Made by a program: the position numbers and the translations under genes
Notes under the pieces: model-generated
What the model saw: only the letters and a program-made list of their open reading frames with translations
Databases searched by the model: none
What the model was told of the DNA's origin: nothing
In this document: piece by piece, positions 25,855 to 35,400 of the stretch
Numbering within the stretch: the stretch's first letter is position 1
Layout of the letters: every line of letters begins with the position of its first letter
Assembly: GCF_000014125.1 (NCBI RefSeq)
Contig: NC_008593.1
Span: 2,294,001 to 2,358,000 of the forward strand
Origin: Clostridium novyi NT
Lineage (GTDB): Bacteria > Bacillota > Clostridia > Clostridiales > Clostridiaceae
Direction of reading: 5' to 3'
Length of the DNA stretch: 64,000 nucleotides

Positions 25855-27186
25855 CTATTTTATTAAGTCTTTTTTATTTATTGATTCTATCAAATATTTT
25901 ATACATACTTCCATTCCATTTTCATCTCCAACCATACCACCTTTACTAACTATCTTTAAATTTGGGAATTCCCCACCTATGAATTGTCCATAAGCAGCAA
26001 GAGGTATGACTTCCCCAATAATTTCAAGTCCTACAGACTTAAATCTCTTACATATAGCAACACTTATATCCCCGCCACTACTAAATATTCCTTCAATACA
26101 AGGAGCTTTTTTTAGCACCCTATAGCTCATCTCTGCAATAGCATCATTTATCTTTACTGATAAATCTTCTATTGTTGTATTTTGTTCTTTTGCTATAACG
26201 TTTAAGTCTACTCTTTCATTTGGGTAAATGGAATCAATTTCTATACAAAGTATATTTGAATTATGTTGATTTTGTATAATTTCATTTGTTACTCTATTTA
26301 TTTCTTCTTCTTTTTCTTCATCTGTATTTAGTAATTTTTCTGTACAAATTTTAGCTTTTGTAAGCTTCATATCTTTCCCAAGCTTTTCTAATTGTGTTTT
26401 TGTTGTATTTGTAATACTTCCTACACACATTAATATTTTTTTATTATTTGAATTAACATATAATGCTTTTTCATTAGTAATAATTTCATTTACTACTGAT
26501 GCTGTAAATGGACCTGGATCAACAGTTATAAATTTTATATCCATTGATAATGCAGCTTTTGATATCATTTGTAAATCTTTATTACTCATAGCGTCACATA
26601 TTAGTAAACGTTTACCTTTCTTGTATAGCTTCAGTATTTCCTCTTTTATAGCTTCTGGTCCTTTTACTATGGAATTTAAACTTACTATTCCAACTTCATA
26701 TTTACTTTGTTCTTCTACTATAGTTTTTATTATAGAAGTACTTATAGGTTTTTTAGGATCATGTGCAGCATCACTTTCTTCAAGTGGAGCTCCGTTAACT
26801 ATAAGATACCCTCCAATAGCTATTCTTTTAGCATCTGGAAATGATGGTACTATCATTGCTATTCTCTCATCATCTAAAGCATCTAGCATAGCATCTATTT
26901 CACTTCCAATATTTCCTCTAAGTGTACTATCAATTCTCTTATTGTATATTTTTATAGATTCATCCTTAACTAATTTAGTCATTTCAAAAACTCTATTGTA
27001 AGCTTCTTCTTTTTCTATTGCCCTGCTATCAGTTGAGCAAACTATAGTATCATATTTTTCTTTATCTATACAATTATCTTCACAGCAGTTTATAATATTT
27101 ACAGTTTTTAGTTTTAACTTTTTTAACAAAGCACCTGTTGCATTTGCACCAGTAAGATCATCTGCTACAACTACATAATTTGCCAT
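25855..27186 (-). CDS. Four-carbon acid sugar kinase (DUF1537, DtnK/OtnK family)
   Basis: 443 residues. The N-terminal domain begins VVADDLTGANATGALL; the C-terminal nucleotide-binding domain ends with GIFSSGGDISVAICKRF and AAYGQFIGGEFPNLKIVSKGGMVGD. This family phosphorylates D-threonate (DtnK), D-erythronate (DenK) or keto-acid analogues at O4, giving the substrate of PdxA2. Which epimer is used cannot be told. An ATG at 27192 directly abuts the AGGGGG site, so the second ATG (27186) with 6-7 nt spacing is preferred. Confidence 0.88.
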   Translation of the reverse strand: MANYVVVADDLTGANATGALLKKLKLKTVNIINCCEDNCIDKEKYDTIVCSTDSRAIEKEEAYNRVFEMTKLVKDESIKIYNKRIDSTLRGNIGSEIDAMLDALDDERIAMIVPSFPDAKRIAIGGYLIVNGAPLEESDAAHDPKKPISTSIIKTIVEEQSKYEVGIVSLNSIVKGPEAIKEEILKLYKKGKRLLICDAMSNKDLQMISKAALSMDIKFITVDPGPFTASVVNEIITNEKALYVNSNNKKILMCVGSITNTTKTQLEKLGKDMKLTKAKICTEKLLNTDEEKEEEINRVTNEIIQNQHNSNILCIEIDSIYPNERVDLNVIAKEQNTTIEDLSVKINDAIAEMSYRVLKKAPCIEGIFSSGGDISVAICKRFKSVGLEIIGEVIPLAAYGQFIGGEFPNLKIVSKGGMVGDENGMEVCIKYLIESINKKDLIK

Positions 27187-27204
27187 ATTCATCCCCCTAC
27201 AAAT

Positions 27205-27963
27205 TTAAGTATTTATAATTCTTATATTATCTTCCTCTAAATTCCTTATTTCCCCTTCATCAAACTGTTTATTTGTAATAATACAGTTTATTTCTTTAAT
27301 AGATAGTATATTTACGAATGATTCCCTTTTAAACTTACTTGAATCCACCATTAACACTGAATATGATGAAGCTCTAACAACTTCCCTCTTTAAATATGCC
27401 TTTTCAAAAGTTGGTGTTGATAAATATCCATCGCTAGTAATACTAGATGTACCCAAGAAACATAAATTCACCTTAATGTTTTTAATAAAATCCTCTGCTG
27501 TAGGTCCTATTATACATGCCGTATCCTTTTGTACTCTTCCCCCAACTATATAAGTTTCAACATTGCTTTTATATAATTCTAAAGCTATTTTTAGATCGTC
27601 TGTTATTACAGTTAAGTTTTTCTTTGTCTTTAGTAACTTAGCCAATTCAAGAGTTGTAGTTCCAGCATCTAAAAAAATAGTATCCCCTTCATTTATAAGC
27701 TCTAACGCCGCACTTGCAATTTTATTTTTTGCATCTATATTACTGATTTTTTTTACATCATAAGATTGTTCCATTGGATAAACAGCTCTTAAAACTGCTC
27801 CCCCATGACTTCTGTATAAAACCCCTTTATCTTGGAGTCTATCTAAATCTCTTCTTATAGTCATAAGACTTACCCCTAATTCACTTGCTAAATCTTCAAC
27901 CTTTATAGTTCCAGTTTCACTTAATTTTTCAATAATATAACTTTCTCTTTGTGCAGGTATCAA
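27205..27963 (-). CDS. DeoR/GlpR-family transcriptional repressor
   Basis: 252 residues. N-terminal winged helix-turn-helix (VEDLASELGVSLMTIRRDLDRL, about 19-40, followed by RSHGGA), then a DeoRC sensor domain with DAGTTTLELAK, which binds phosphorylated sugars. First gene of the sugar-acid operon, so the likely effector is a phosphorylated four-carbon acid. Four similar sites in its upstream region suggest autoregulation of the whole operon. Confidence 0.92.
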   Translation of the reverse strand: MIPAQRESYIIEKLSETGTIKVEDLASELGVSLMTIRRDLDRLQDKGVLYRSHGGAVLRAVYPMEQSYDVKKISNIDAKNKIASAALELINEGDTIFLDAGTTTLELAKLLKTKKNLTVITDDLKIALELYKSNVETYIVGGRVQKDTACIIGPTAEDFIKNIKVNLCFLGTSSITSDGYLSTPTFEKAYLKREVVRASSYSVLMVDSSKFKRESFVNILSIKEINCIITNKQFDEGEIRNLEEDNIRIINT

Positions 27964-27975
27964 TTCCTCACCTCA

Positions 27976-28100
27976 TTTTGTTCGTTTATTATCTTTTATG
28001 TTTGTTTTTGTTAATTACATTATATTGCTCCTGTTTTATTTTGTCAATATAGTTATATAATTAACAATTTTTGTTCGTACTTATCACATTTTGTTTGTTT
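27976..28100 (-). promoter_or_regulatory. Promoter with four candidate DeoR-type operator sites
   Basis: Minus-strand promoter TTGACA (28042-28047), 17 bp, TATAAT (28019-28024). Around it lie four copies of a (T)TTTGTTYGTTT-like sequence, read on the plus strand: 27976-27987, 27997-28010, 28068-28079 and 28089-28100, two downstream and two upstream of the promoter. On the minus strand they read as AAACRAACAAA, the style of operator used by DeoR-family sugar repressors such as FruR and LacR. Binding by the adjacent repressor is inferred. Confidence 0.65.
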
Positions 28101-28126
28101 TTGTTCTATTCCAAAAAAAATATAAA

Positions 28127-28148
28127 CCGTAGGAATAAACACCTACGG
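28127..28148 (-). terminator. Terminator after the EamA transporter gene
   Basis: Perfect 7-bp GC-rich stem CCGTAGG/CCTACGG with an 8-nt loop, then TTTATATTTTTTTT on the minus strand. Confidence 0.8.
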
Positions 28149-28166
28149 AATAATTCTTCTCTATTT

Positions 28167-29015
28167 TTATCTTTTCTTATTATAAAAGTACACAATGGTT
28201 GCCATCACTAATATAATAACCCCACCTAAAATACTTAATTTGTCTGGAATTTCATTCCAAATAAAGAATCCTATGATTCCTGAAAAAACTATATTAACGT
28301 AATTATAAATTGCAACTTCTGATGCTGGTGCATACTTATAAGAATACGTTAAGGAAAATTGTGCAATAGCGGCAAATACACCTGTTAGAATTAAGTATAA
28401 AAATTGAATTTTAGTTGGCATAATAAAATTCATTGCCATAAATGGGAAAGCTCCAAGTACAGATACTAATGAAAAATAAAAAACTATAGTTGATGGATTT
28501 TCTCTATCCTTTAAAAATCTAACTAAAGTATATGCTCCCCCTGCAAATGCTGCCGATAAGAATCCTGCAATTGCTGGTATAATACTTAAATCCCATTGAG
28601 GTTTTATAACTAGTAATGCACCCATAAATACAATAATCATTGATACTACTTTCATGCTTGTTAATTCTTCCTTCAAGAACATTATAGCAAATAGTGTTAT
28701 GAAAAATGGTGATAACTTATTTAACATAGCTGAATCTGCAAGTTTTAAATGATCTATAGAATAGAAGTACAAAAACATTCCTGTAAGTCCAAGTAACGCT
28801 CTTGCCAATAAATATTTTTGATTTTCCCTTTTTCCAAGTATAGGACCAGTAGTCTTTTTTAACGCACCAAAGGCAACAAATAAACTTATAAAATTTCTAA
28901 AAAACACTTTTTCTATTACTGGCAAATTTCCTGCAAGCTTTACCATTGCCCCCATAAATGCAAATCCCAATGCAGATAATAGCATATATAAAACAGCTTT
29001 TGTTTTATTATTCAT
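28167..29015 (-). CDS. EamA-family drug/metabolite exporter
   Basis: 282 residues with about ten hydrophobic helices in two EamA halves (about 5-135 and 145-280; the second begins IIPAIAGFLSAAFAGGAYTLVRFL). DMT-superfamily carriers export amino acids or other small metabolites; the substrate is unknown. The ATG at 29015 has GGAGGT 7 nt upstream; an ATG at 29030 lies over that ribosome site and was rejected. Monocistronic. Confidence 0.85.
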   Translation of the reverse strand: MNNKTKAVLYMLLSALGFAFMGAMVKLAGNLPVIEKVFFRNFISLFVAFGALKKTTGPILGKRENQKYLLARALLGLTGMFLYFYSIDHLKLADSAMLNKLSPFFITLFAIMFLKEELTSMKVVSMIIVFMGALLVIKPQWDLSIIPAIAGFLSAAFAGGAYTLVRFLKDRENPSTIVFYFSLVSVLGAFPFMAMNFIMPTKIQFLYLILTGVFAAIAQFSLTYSYKYAPASEVAIYNYVNIVFSGIIGFFIWNEIPDKLSILGGVIILVMATIVYFYNKKR

Positions 29016-29121
29016 TGAATCAACCTCCATATATTATTCACTAATCTATTGTAACATATATTAATATATTGTTTTTTCACTTTAATATCCTAATTAAATA
29101 AATATATTTCTATAAAAAAAT

Positions 29122-29144
29122 AAAAGCTCTTTTAAGAGACTTTT
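29122..29144 (-). terminator. Terminator after the NapH-like ferredoxin gene
   Basis: Stem AAAAG-t-CTCTT / AAGAG-CTTTT with one bulge, then ATTTTTTT on the minus strand, about 18 nt after the stop. Confidence 0.6.
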
Positions 29145-29161
29145 ATTTTTATCTATAATAT

Positions 29162-29797
29162 TTAATATTTTATTGAACTTTTAGGACAACTTCTCATACA
29201 CTCTCCACATTGTATACAATCTACATGTGATAAAATATCTCCTTTATAATCATATGGAACTATACCCATAGGACATTCCTTTTGACACAGTTTACATGAC
29301 ATACAACTAGAATTAACCTTTAGTGTCTTTCTATTTCTTTTAAATCGTGATATAAATGCTGCTATGGTTCCCATAGGACAAAGATTACACCAGGATCTAT
29401 GATTATAAAACATAGATAAAAATATACCAACTAATGTAGTAATAACTATCATTCTATAAAATACTAAACCAATGCCCTCAGCATTTCCCCAATTTTTATA
29501 TACTCCATTGCCAAACATATAAAACATAAATACAATGACAGCTAATCTAAAAATCTTAGATTTTAAAACTCTCGGAACAGGTCTTTTATTACTGAATTTT
29601 TTTAGTACACTATCGTAAAAACTGCCTCTTGGACAAATATTACCACACCAAAATCTTCCCTTTCCCATTATAGCCAACACAATAGGTCCTAGCATACACA
29701 TAATAGCTATAATAGCTATCTTAGTGTTGAAAAATCCCGCACCTATAACTATTAATAAAATAATGAATGAGTATTTTTTCCATAACCTTAACGCCAT
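29162..29797 (-). CDS. NapH/MauN-like membrane polyferredoxin
   Basis: 211 residues. About four membrane helices carry the CGNICPRG and CNLCPMG motifs (CxxxCP type) near the membrane face. The C-terminus has two [4Fe-4S] clusters: CMSCKLCQKECP and CIQCGECMRSCP. Such proteins pass electrons across or along the membrane to redox enzymes. No partner enzyme lies next to it. A palindrome of CsoR type overlaps its promoter region, which hints at control by copper or reactive sulfur species. Confidence 0.85.
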   Translation of the reverse strand: MALRLWKKYSFIILLIVIGAGFFNTKIAIIAIMCMLGPIVLAIMGKGRFWCGNICPRGSFYDSVLKKFSNKRPVPRVLKSKIFRLAVIVFMFYMFGNGVYKNWGNAEGIGLVFYRMIVITTLVGIFLSMFYNHRSWCNLCPMGTIAAFISRFKRNRKTLKVNSSCMSCKLCQKECPMGIVPYDYKGDILSHVDCIQCGECMRSCPKSSIKY

Positions 29798-29815
29798 GTA
29801 TATCCCTCCTTTACC

Positions 29816-29868
29816 ATACCCCTATAGGGTATAATAAGATATTATTATAAAACCTTGTAGCTTGTCAA
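29816..29868 (-). promoter_or_regulatory. Promoter with a CsoR/CstR-type palindrome
   Basis: Minus strand: TTGACA (29863-29868), 18 bp, TAATAT (29839-29844). The expected transcription start falls at a palindrome ATACCC-N5-GGGTAT (29816-29832). This matches the operator style of CsoR-family repressors (copper-sensing CsoR, persulfide-sensing CstR). No csoR gene is in the window. Confidence 0.6.
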
Positions 29869-30021
29869 TATATAATATTTTTTTTACTTTGTATTAGTCA
29901 TTTAAAAATATACTTCGGTTTTATAACCCCTTTTTCTATTATCCATTGGCACTTTATGGGTTATTCTTTACATTTATATGCTATAATTAAATATTAATTA
30001 TACGATAAGGGGGTATTTTCT

Positions 30022-31731
30022 TTGATAAAGAAATTTATAAAATACTATACACCTCATAAAAAGCTTTTTATTTTAGATTTACTGTGTGCTTTTTTGATGG
30101 CAATTTGTGATTTATTTTATCCAATGATAACTAGGAACATAATAAATGACTATGTGCCAAATAAAAAGCTAAATTTTCTTATAGTATGGTGTATAGTTTT
30201 ACTAGTAATTTATTTAATTAAAAAAGCATTAACATACTTTCTTCAATATTGGGGGCATGTTGTTGGAGTTAGAATGCAAGCTGACATGAGAAGAGATATA
30301 TTTACTCATCTTCAAAATCTACCATTTAAATTTTTTGATGAAAATAAAACAGGTGTAATAATGTCTAGAATAGTAAATGATCTAATGGACATATCAGAAC
30401 TTGCACACCACGGTCCAGAAGATTTGTTTATATCTTTAATAATGATACTAGGTTCATTTATTATTTTATGTACTATAAACATTCCTCTAACATTAATCAC
30501 CTTCGCATTTATACCACTTTTAATATGGTTTGCAATAAAAAAGAGAATAAAAATGTCTGATGCCTTCACTGAAACAAGAGTAAGAATAGCCAATGTCAAT
30601 GCTTCTCTTGAAAATTCAATTGCAGGACATAGGGTTTCTAAAGCTTTTGTAAATGAAGACTATGAAATAAAAAAATTTGAAAAAGATAATATGAATTTTA
30701 AAGTAGCTAGAGAATATGCTTATAAAGCAATGGCTGAATTTTTTTCTGGAATGAACTTTATAATTGACTTTCTAAACCTAGCAATACTATCTTTAGGAGG
30801 ATATTTTACATATAAAGGTATTATAGACTTAGGAGATTATGTGGCATATCTTCTCTATATAACTATGTTTATGAATCCTATAAAAAGACTTATAAACTTT
30901 GTTGAACAACTTCAATCTGGTATGACTGGTTTTAAAAGATTTTGTGAGATCATGGATGTTGAAGAAGAAAAAGATTCTTCTAATGCAAAGGATATAAATG
31001 ATATTCAAGGCGATATTTTATTTGATAATGTTACATTTAAATATGATGATGAAGAAAAAAGAGTATTAAATAGAGTAAATCTTCATATAAAAGCTGGAAA
31101 AACTATAGCCTTAGTTGGTCCTTCCGGTGGTGGAAAAACAACTCTATGTAATCTTCTACCACGATTCTATGATATTGACTCAGGTAAAATAACAATAGAT
31201 GGTATAGATATTTCTACTGTTACAAGAAAATCTCTTAGAAAACAAATAGGAATAGTACAACAAGATGTATTTTTATTTACAGGTACTATTTTAGAAAATA
31301 TACTATATGGTAATCCAAATGCTAGTAATGATGAAATTATAAATGCTGCTAAAAAAGCTAATATACACGATTTTATAATGAATCTTCCTGAGGACTATAA
31401 TACTTATATAGGAGAAAAAGGATTAAAACTTTCAGGTGGTCAAAAACAAAGATTATCCATAGCAAGAGTTTTCTTAAAAAATCCTAAAATATTAATATTA
31501 GATGAAGCTACATCCGCCCTTGACAATATAACAGAATCCATAATACAAAAATCCTTAGATGAACTTGTAAAAGGAAGAACCACTTTAATTGTTGCACATA
31601 GGTTATCAACCATCAAAAATGCAGATGAAATAATAGTATTAACTGAAACAGGAATAGAAGAAAGAGGTACTCATACAGAACTTTTAAATAACAATGGCTT
31701 CTATGCAGATTTGTATAATGCTATAAGTTAA
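30022..31731 (+). CDS. ABC exporter (fused membrane and ATPase domains, MsbA-like)
   Basis: 569 residues. Six membrane helices over about 1-310, then an ATPase domain with Walker A GPSGGGKTT, signature LSGGQKQR, Walker B ILILDEATSALD and switch AHRLSTI. It would act as a homodimer exporting a lipid, drug or peptide; the substrate is unknown. Translation seems to begin at TTG (30022), 8 nt after AAGGGGG, with no in-frame ATG near. A TATAAT box with extended TGn lies about 35 bp upstream. Confidence 0.9.
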   Translation: MIKKFIKYYTPHKKLFILDLLCAFLMAICDLFYPMITRNIINDYVPNKKLNFLIVWCIVLLVIYLIKKALTYFLQYWGHVVGVRMQADMRRDIFTHLQNLPFKFFDENKTGVIMSRIVNDLMDISELAHHGPEDLFISLIMILGSFIILCTINIPLTLITFAFIPLLIWFAIKKRIKMSDAFTETRVRIANVNASLENSIAGHRVSKAFVNEDYEIKKFEKDNMNFKVAREYAYKAMAEFFSGMNFIIDFLNLAILSLGGYFTYKGIIDLGDYVAYLLYITMFMNPIKRLINFVEQLQSGMTGFKRFCEIMDVEEEKDSSNAKDINDIQGDILFDNVTFKYDDEEKRVLNRVNLHIKAGKTIALVGPSGGGKTTLCNLLPRFYDIDSGKITIDGIDISTVTRKSLRKQIGIVQQDVFLFTGTILENILYGNPNASNDEIINAAKKANIHDFIMNLPEDYNTYIGEKGLKLSGGQKQRLSIARVFLKNPKILILDEATSALDNITESIIQKSLDELVKGRTTLIVAHRLSTIKNADEIIVLTETGIEERGTHTELLNNNGFYADLYNAIS

Positions 31732-31740
31732 ACAAATAGT

Positions 31741-31780
31741 AAGGACTATCGGGAAAATTCTTATTCCACAATAGTCCTTT
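31741..31780 (+). terminator. Terminator after the ABC exporter gene
   Basis: Stem AAGGACTAT/ATAGTCCTT with a 21-nt loop and a modest T-tract, directly after the stop codon. It also sits at the convergent end of the DUF488 gene. Confidence 0.6.
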
Positions 31781-31816
31781 ATATATATGCTCTTATGGGG
31801 GAGTGAGCTTATAAAC

Positions 31817-32452
31817 CTAGCTTTTTATTTGTTTAAACTTTCTAATGTATCCTTCTTCTATTACTCTTTTCTTTATACAATTAAAATTTACCTTATCATA
31901 ATCGTCATATTCTACCATATCTTGAATGGTTAAATTTACAAATTCATCTTGGAAAAAAGGCTCATATGTTATATAGATCTCTTCTTCTATTCTATCTTGA
32001 TTTTTTAGCATAACATCAGTTATTATATGCTCTAATTTAATTCCTTCTTTTTTTAGTGCATATCCAAGAAAAATTCCTCTACTACAATTAAACGGATTTT
32101 TCTCTTCACACATTAAAACAATTGTGTGTCCTCTTTTAATACCCTCAACAACTTTGTTAATACCTTTATTAAAAATATTGTCTTCTAATGCATTATGAAA
32201 GTTCATAGACTTACCTTTTCTTTTTAATTCACTATAAATATTTTTTATACTTAACTGATTTCCCATATAAATATAATTTATCCCAGACTGTTTAATTTGC
32301 TTTTCTATAATCTCTTTATCATATACCCTATTATTATTTCTTGCATAGGGAGTATTTCGTACATCTATAACGCAATCAATATTATATAATCTTAATAACT
32401 CAAGAAATTCTTCTAATTTTCTATCTGAATATCCTATTGTATAGCATTTCAT
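31817..32452 (-). CDS. DUF488 family protein
   Basis: 211 residues. Begins MKCYTIGYSDRKLEEFLELL and contains VIDVRNTPYARN and IVLMCEEKNPFNCSRG, the typical DUF488 pattern with a conserved Cys-rich active-site-like segment. Biochemical role unknown. It lies 25 bp downstream of the large helicase gene on the same strand, so the two are probably co-transcribed and may work together. Confidence 0.82.
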   Translation of the reverse strand: MKCYTIGYSDRKLEEFLELLRLYNIDCVIDVRNTPYARNNNRVYDKEIIEKQIKQSGINYIYMGNQLSIKNIYSELKRKGKSMNFHNALEDNIFNKGINKVVEGIKRGHTIVLMCEEKNPFNCSRGIFLGYALKKEGIKLEHIITDVMLKNQDRIEEEIYITYEPFFQDEFVNLTIQDMVEYDDYDKVNFNCIKKRVIEEGYIRKFKQIKS

Positions 32453-32477
32453 TTGTAAGCCTCCGTTTGTTATAAAT

Positions 32478-35400
32478 TTACGCTATTTTAATATTACCTT
32501 TTTTATTTATAATTTTAAAATTTTTACAATAATCAAGTAATTTGTATCTTATACAATCCTTACTCATGTCCTCTAATTCAACTGAATGGAAAAGCCACAT
32601 TTGCTTTTTGGCTCTACTACAAGCTATATTAAATCTTCTTACATCAGAATCCTTAGTTAACGTTGCAAATTTTATATTATTACTAATTACCATGCTTAAA
32701 AATATAACATCTCTTTCTTCCCCTTGAAAAGTATACGGGTTTCCACAAAGTATGTTTCTTTCTCTAATTTTGTCTTGTCCAAGTTTCTTTTCTAACAAGT
32801 TCTGTATTACCTCTCCTTGTTCATCTCCTAAAAGAGATATAACTCCCATAGACATATTTCTATATAAAGGATTCTGACAACACTTAACTACCGTATCAGC
32901 TATAGCTTCTGCTTCCACTAAATTAATTTGATTTTCTCTTTCTCTTTTTCCATTTATATTTACAGTCTTAATAGGAGACCAAAGCTCTCCGAAAGCCTCC
33001 TGGGACTTAGTCGATAATACCTTTCCTGAATAACATAAGTTATTACTAAAATTAGTTATTTCAGATGGAGACCTAAAGTTTTCCTTTAAAGAAACTGTAA
33101 CTGGAAATACCCTAAGTGCTGTTGAATAAATGCTTGTCTTCATATTAAGCCATTGCCAATTTGGAATATCCCGAAGATACTTCTTTGCAAATAATTTTGA
33201 CTTTTTATTATCCTGAATTGATTTTTCTATATTTGCTTGATTTTCATCTCCAAAAACAATAGCTTTTTTAGCTCTAAATAAAGCAGACATAGAAAACAAA
33301 TTCATATCGTTTGCATTGTCAAATATAACAACATCAAACATATCCTCTGATATTTCTAAGTTTCTAATCATATTTTCTGGTGTCATAATCCAAACTGGAA
33401 TAAATTCTTGAAACTTTTTAATCTCTTCTTTAGCTAAACTTATATACATTGATGCATCTTTTCCTGATGCTTTTCCAAGTTTAGAAATCGCCTCTTTAAA
33501 AGAATATAAGCTTCTCTTTTGATACTCCTTTAAAGATGATAAAGTATTATACCAAGCTTTTTTTACAACTAAATTTTCTATTATATTATTTTCTTTTTCC
33601 TTCTCTACTTGTATTGCTCTATTTATATTTTCTAGCTTAAACTTATCATATTCATCTTCAATTGCGTAATTTAGCTGTTTCCAAAGCCATGCTACACTTA
33701 AATTTTTGTATTTAGTCAGCATATTCATTCTGTCTTTTTCTTCTATGAGTTTTGTTATGAGTTTTGGACAAGTCTTTTCTAATGTTTGTGATATATACTC
33801 CATTTCCCTAATATTTGGAGTTAGACTCTTTAACCTGTCTATCCTCTTATAACACTGTTTTAAAGAAACAATATCCTTTCTATTAATTGCCTCTCCTATT
33901 TCTTCAAAGCCCTTAACCTTAGATATTAATTTTTCTATATTTGAAATATAACTTTTTATGCCTTCATACTCACTTATATATTTAATACTTAACACTCCAT
34001 TTTGAAGTTTACTATAAGTCTCTTTATTGTACCAATCAATCTTGTTTAAAAATACTATTTCTTTCATGGAACTCTTTATCTTGTTTACTACTTTAGAATT
34101 CCAATTTATAATAATATCAATTTTATCTATATAATCCTCTAAATTTGATAGCGTCTCTATATTAATATTTTTTATCTTTTTAGATCCATACTCACTCATA
34201 GAGTTGTTCCAAAGAGATATTAATTTTTCTTCTATTAATCCCTCCTCTATAAACATCATTACTATTTTTACTTCATTTTTATTTGATATTTCTTTAGAAT
34301 TCACTTTACACTTTTCTAATATTTCATCACATTCGCTGTGAAGCAGTTTAAATATTTTATTTATCTTTCCTTTTTGATTGTACTGCTTATATACCTCTTC
34401 CAACTTATCTAGTAGATACATCTTGTCCATTTCTAATGGAATCTCTACCTTATACCCAGTAATTTCTTTTTTCAAACTACCTATTTTTTTTATATAGTAG
34501 TTACATTCTAATATTTTTTGTTGTAACACCCCCCTTACTATTTCTCCTTTTCTAGCACATGCAAGAATATTTTTTATCCAAGTATTTTCTATAGATATTA
34601 AAAAATTTTGCGTACTTCTTAAAAGTTTAAGTATATTTTCATAATCATATTTATAATTATAAGATATACACCAATCCTTAACAGCTAACTTATACCTGCT
34701 ATAGTTTCTTTCAAGTTCACACTTTCTTTTAATTCTTTGTAATAAATCTGAATAAGGCGGTATATTATATAATAATCCTCCTATTTCATTAAATTCATTA
34801 ATTTCTTTTTTTGTAATATTGCTCATTACATATAGAAGCTTAGAAAACTTTGCATCGGTAATTGGAGGTTCTTTTATGTTTCTTATATCGTCTTCTATCC
34901 AAGAATACTGTGCTCTATTTTTTTCTATCCACTTTTTTATCCCTCTTATTTTATAATCTTTACCTAAGTATTTAAGTTCTCTGTTATCTAAATTTTTGGA
35001 TATTTCTACTCTTCTATATACGTTTTCTTGTTTCTTTCTGCATAACTTTAATTCATTCTCTAATTTATTTATAGTATTCTTATCTTCATTAGAGTTTAAG
35101 TGTATTTTATAAATAATACTATTTATGGAACTATATATTGAAGATAAATTCTCTAAAGTATCTTCTTTGCAGTTTGCACATAAATGCCGTATACTCTCAG
35201 GTATAGTGTTAAAAATCTTTTCAAGTATATTTTGTTTATTGCTTACTATAAGAATCTTTTTATTGTGGTATAAAAAATTACAAATAAGATTTGCTATAGA
35301 ATGAGTTTTTCCTGTACCAGGTGCCCCTTCAACCACAACACCAAAATTATCAGCTATCTTTTTTCCTATTTGTAATTGTTCTTTACTTGCTGGTAATAAA

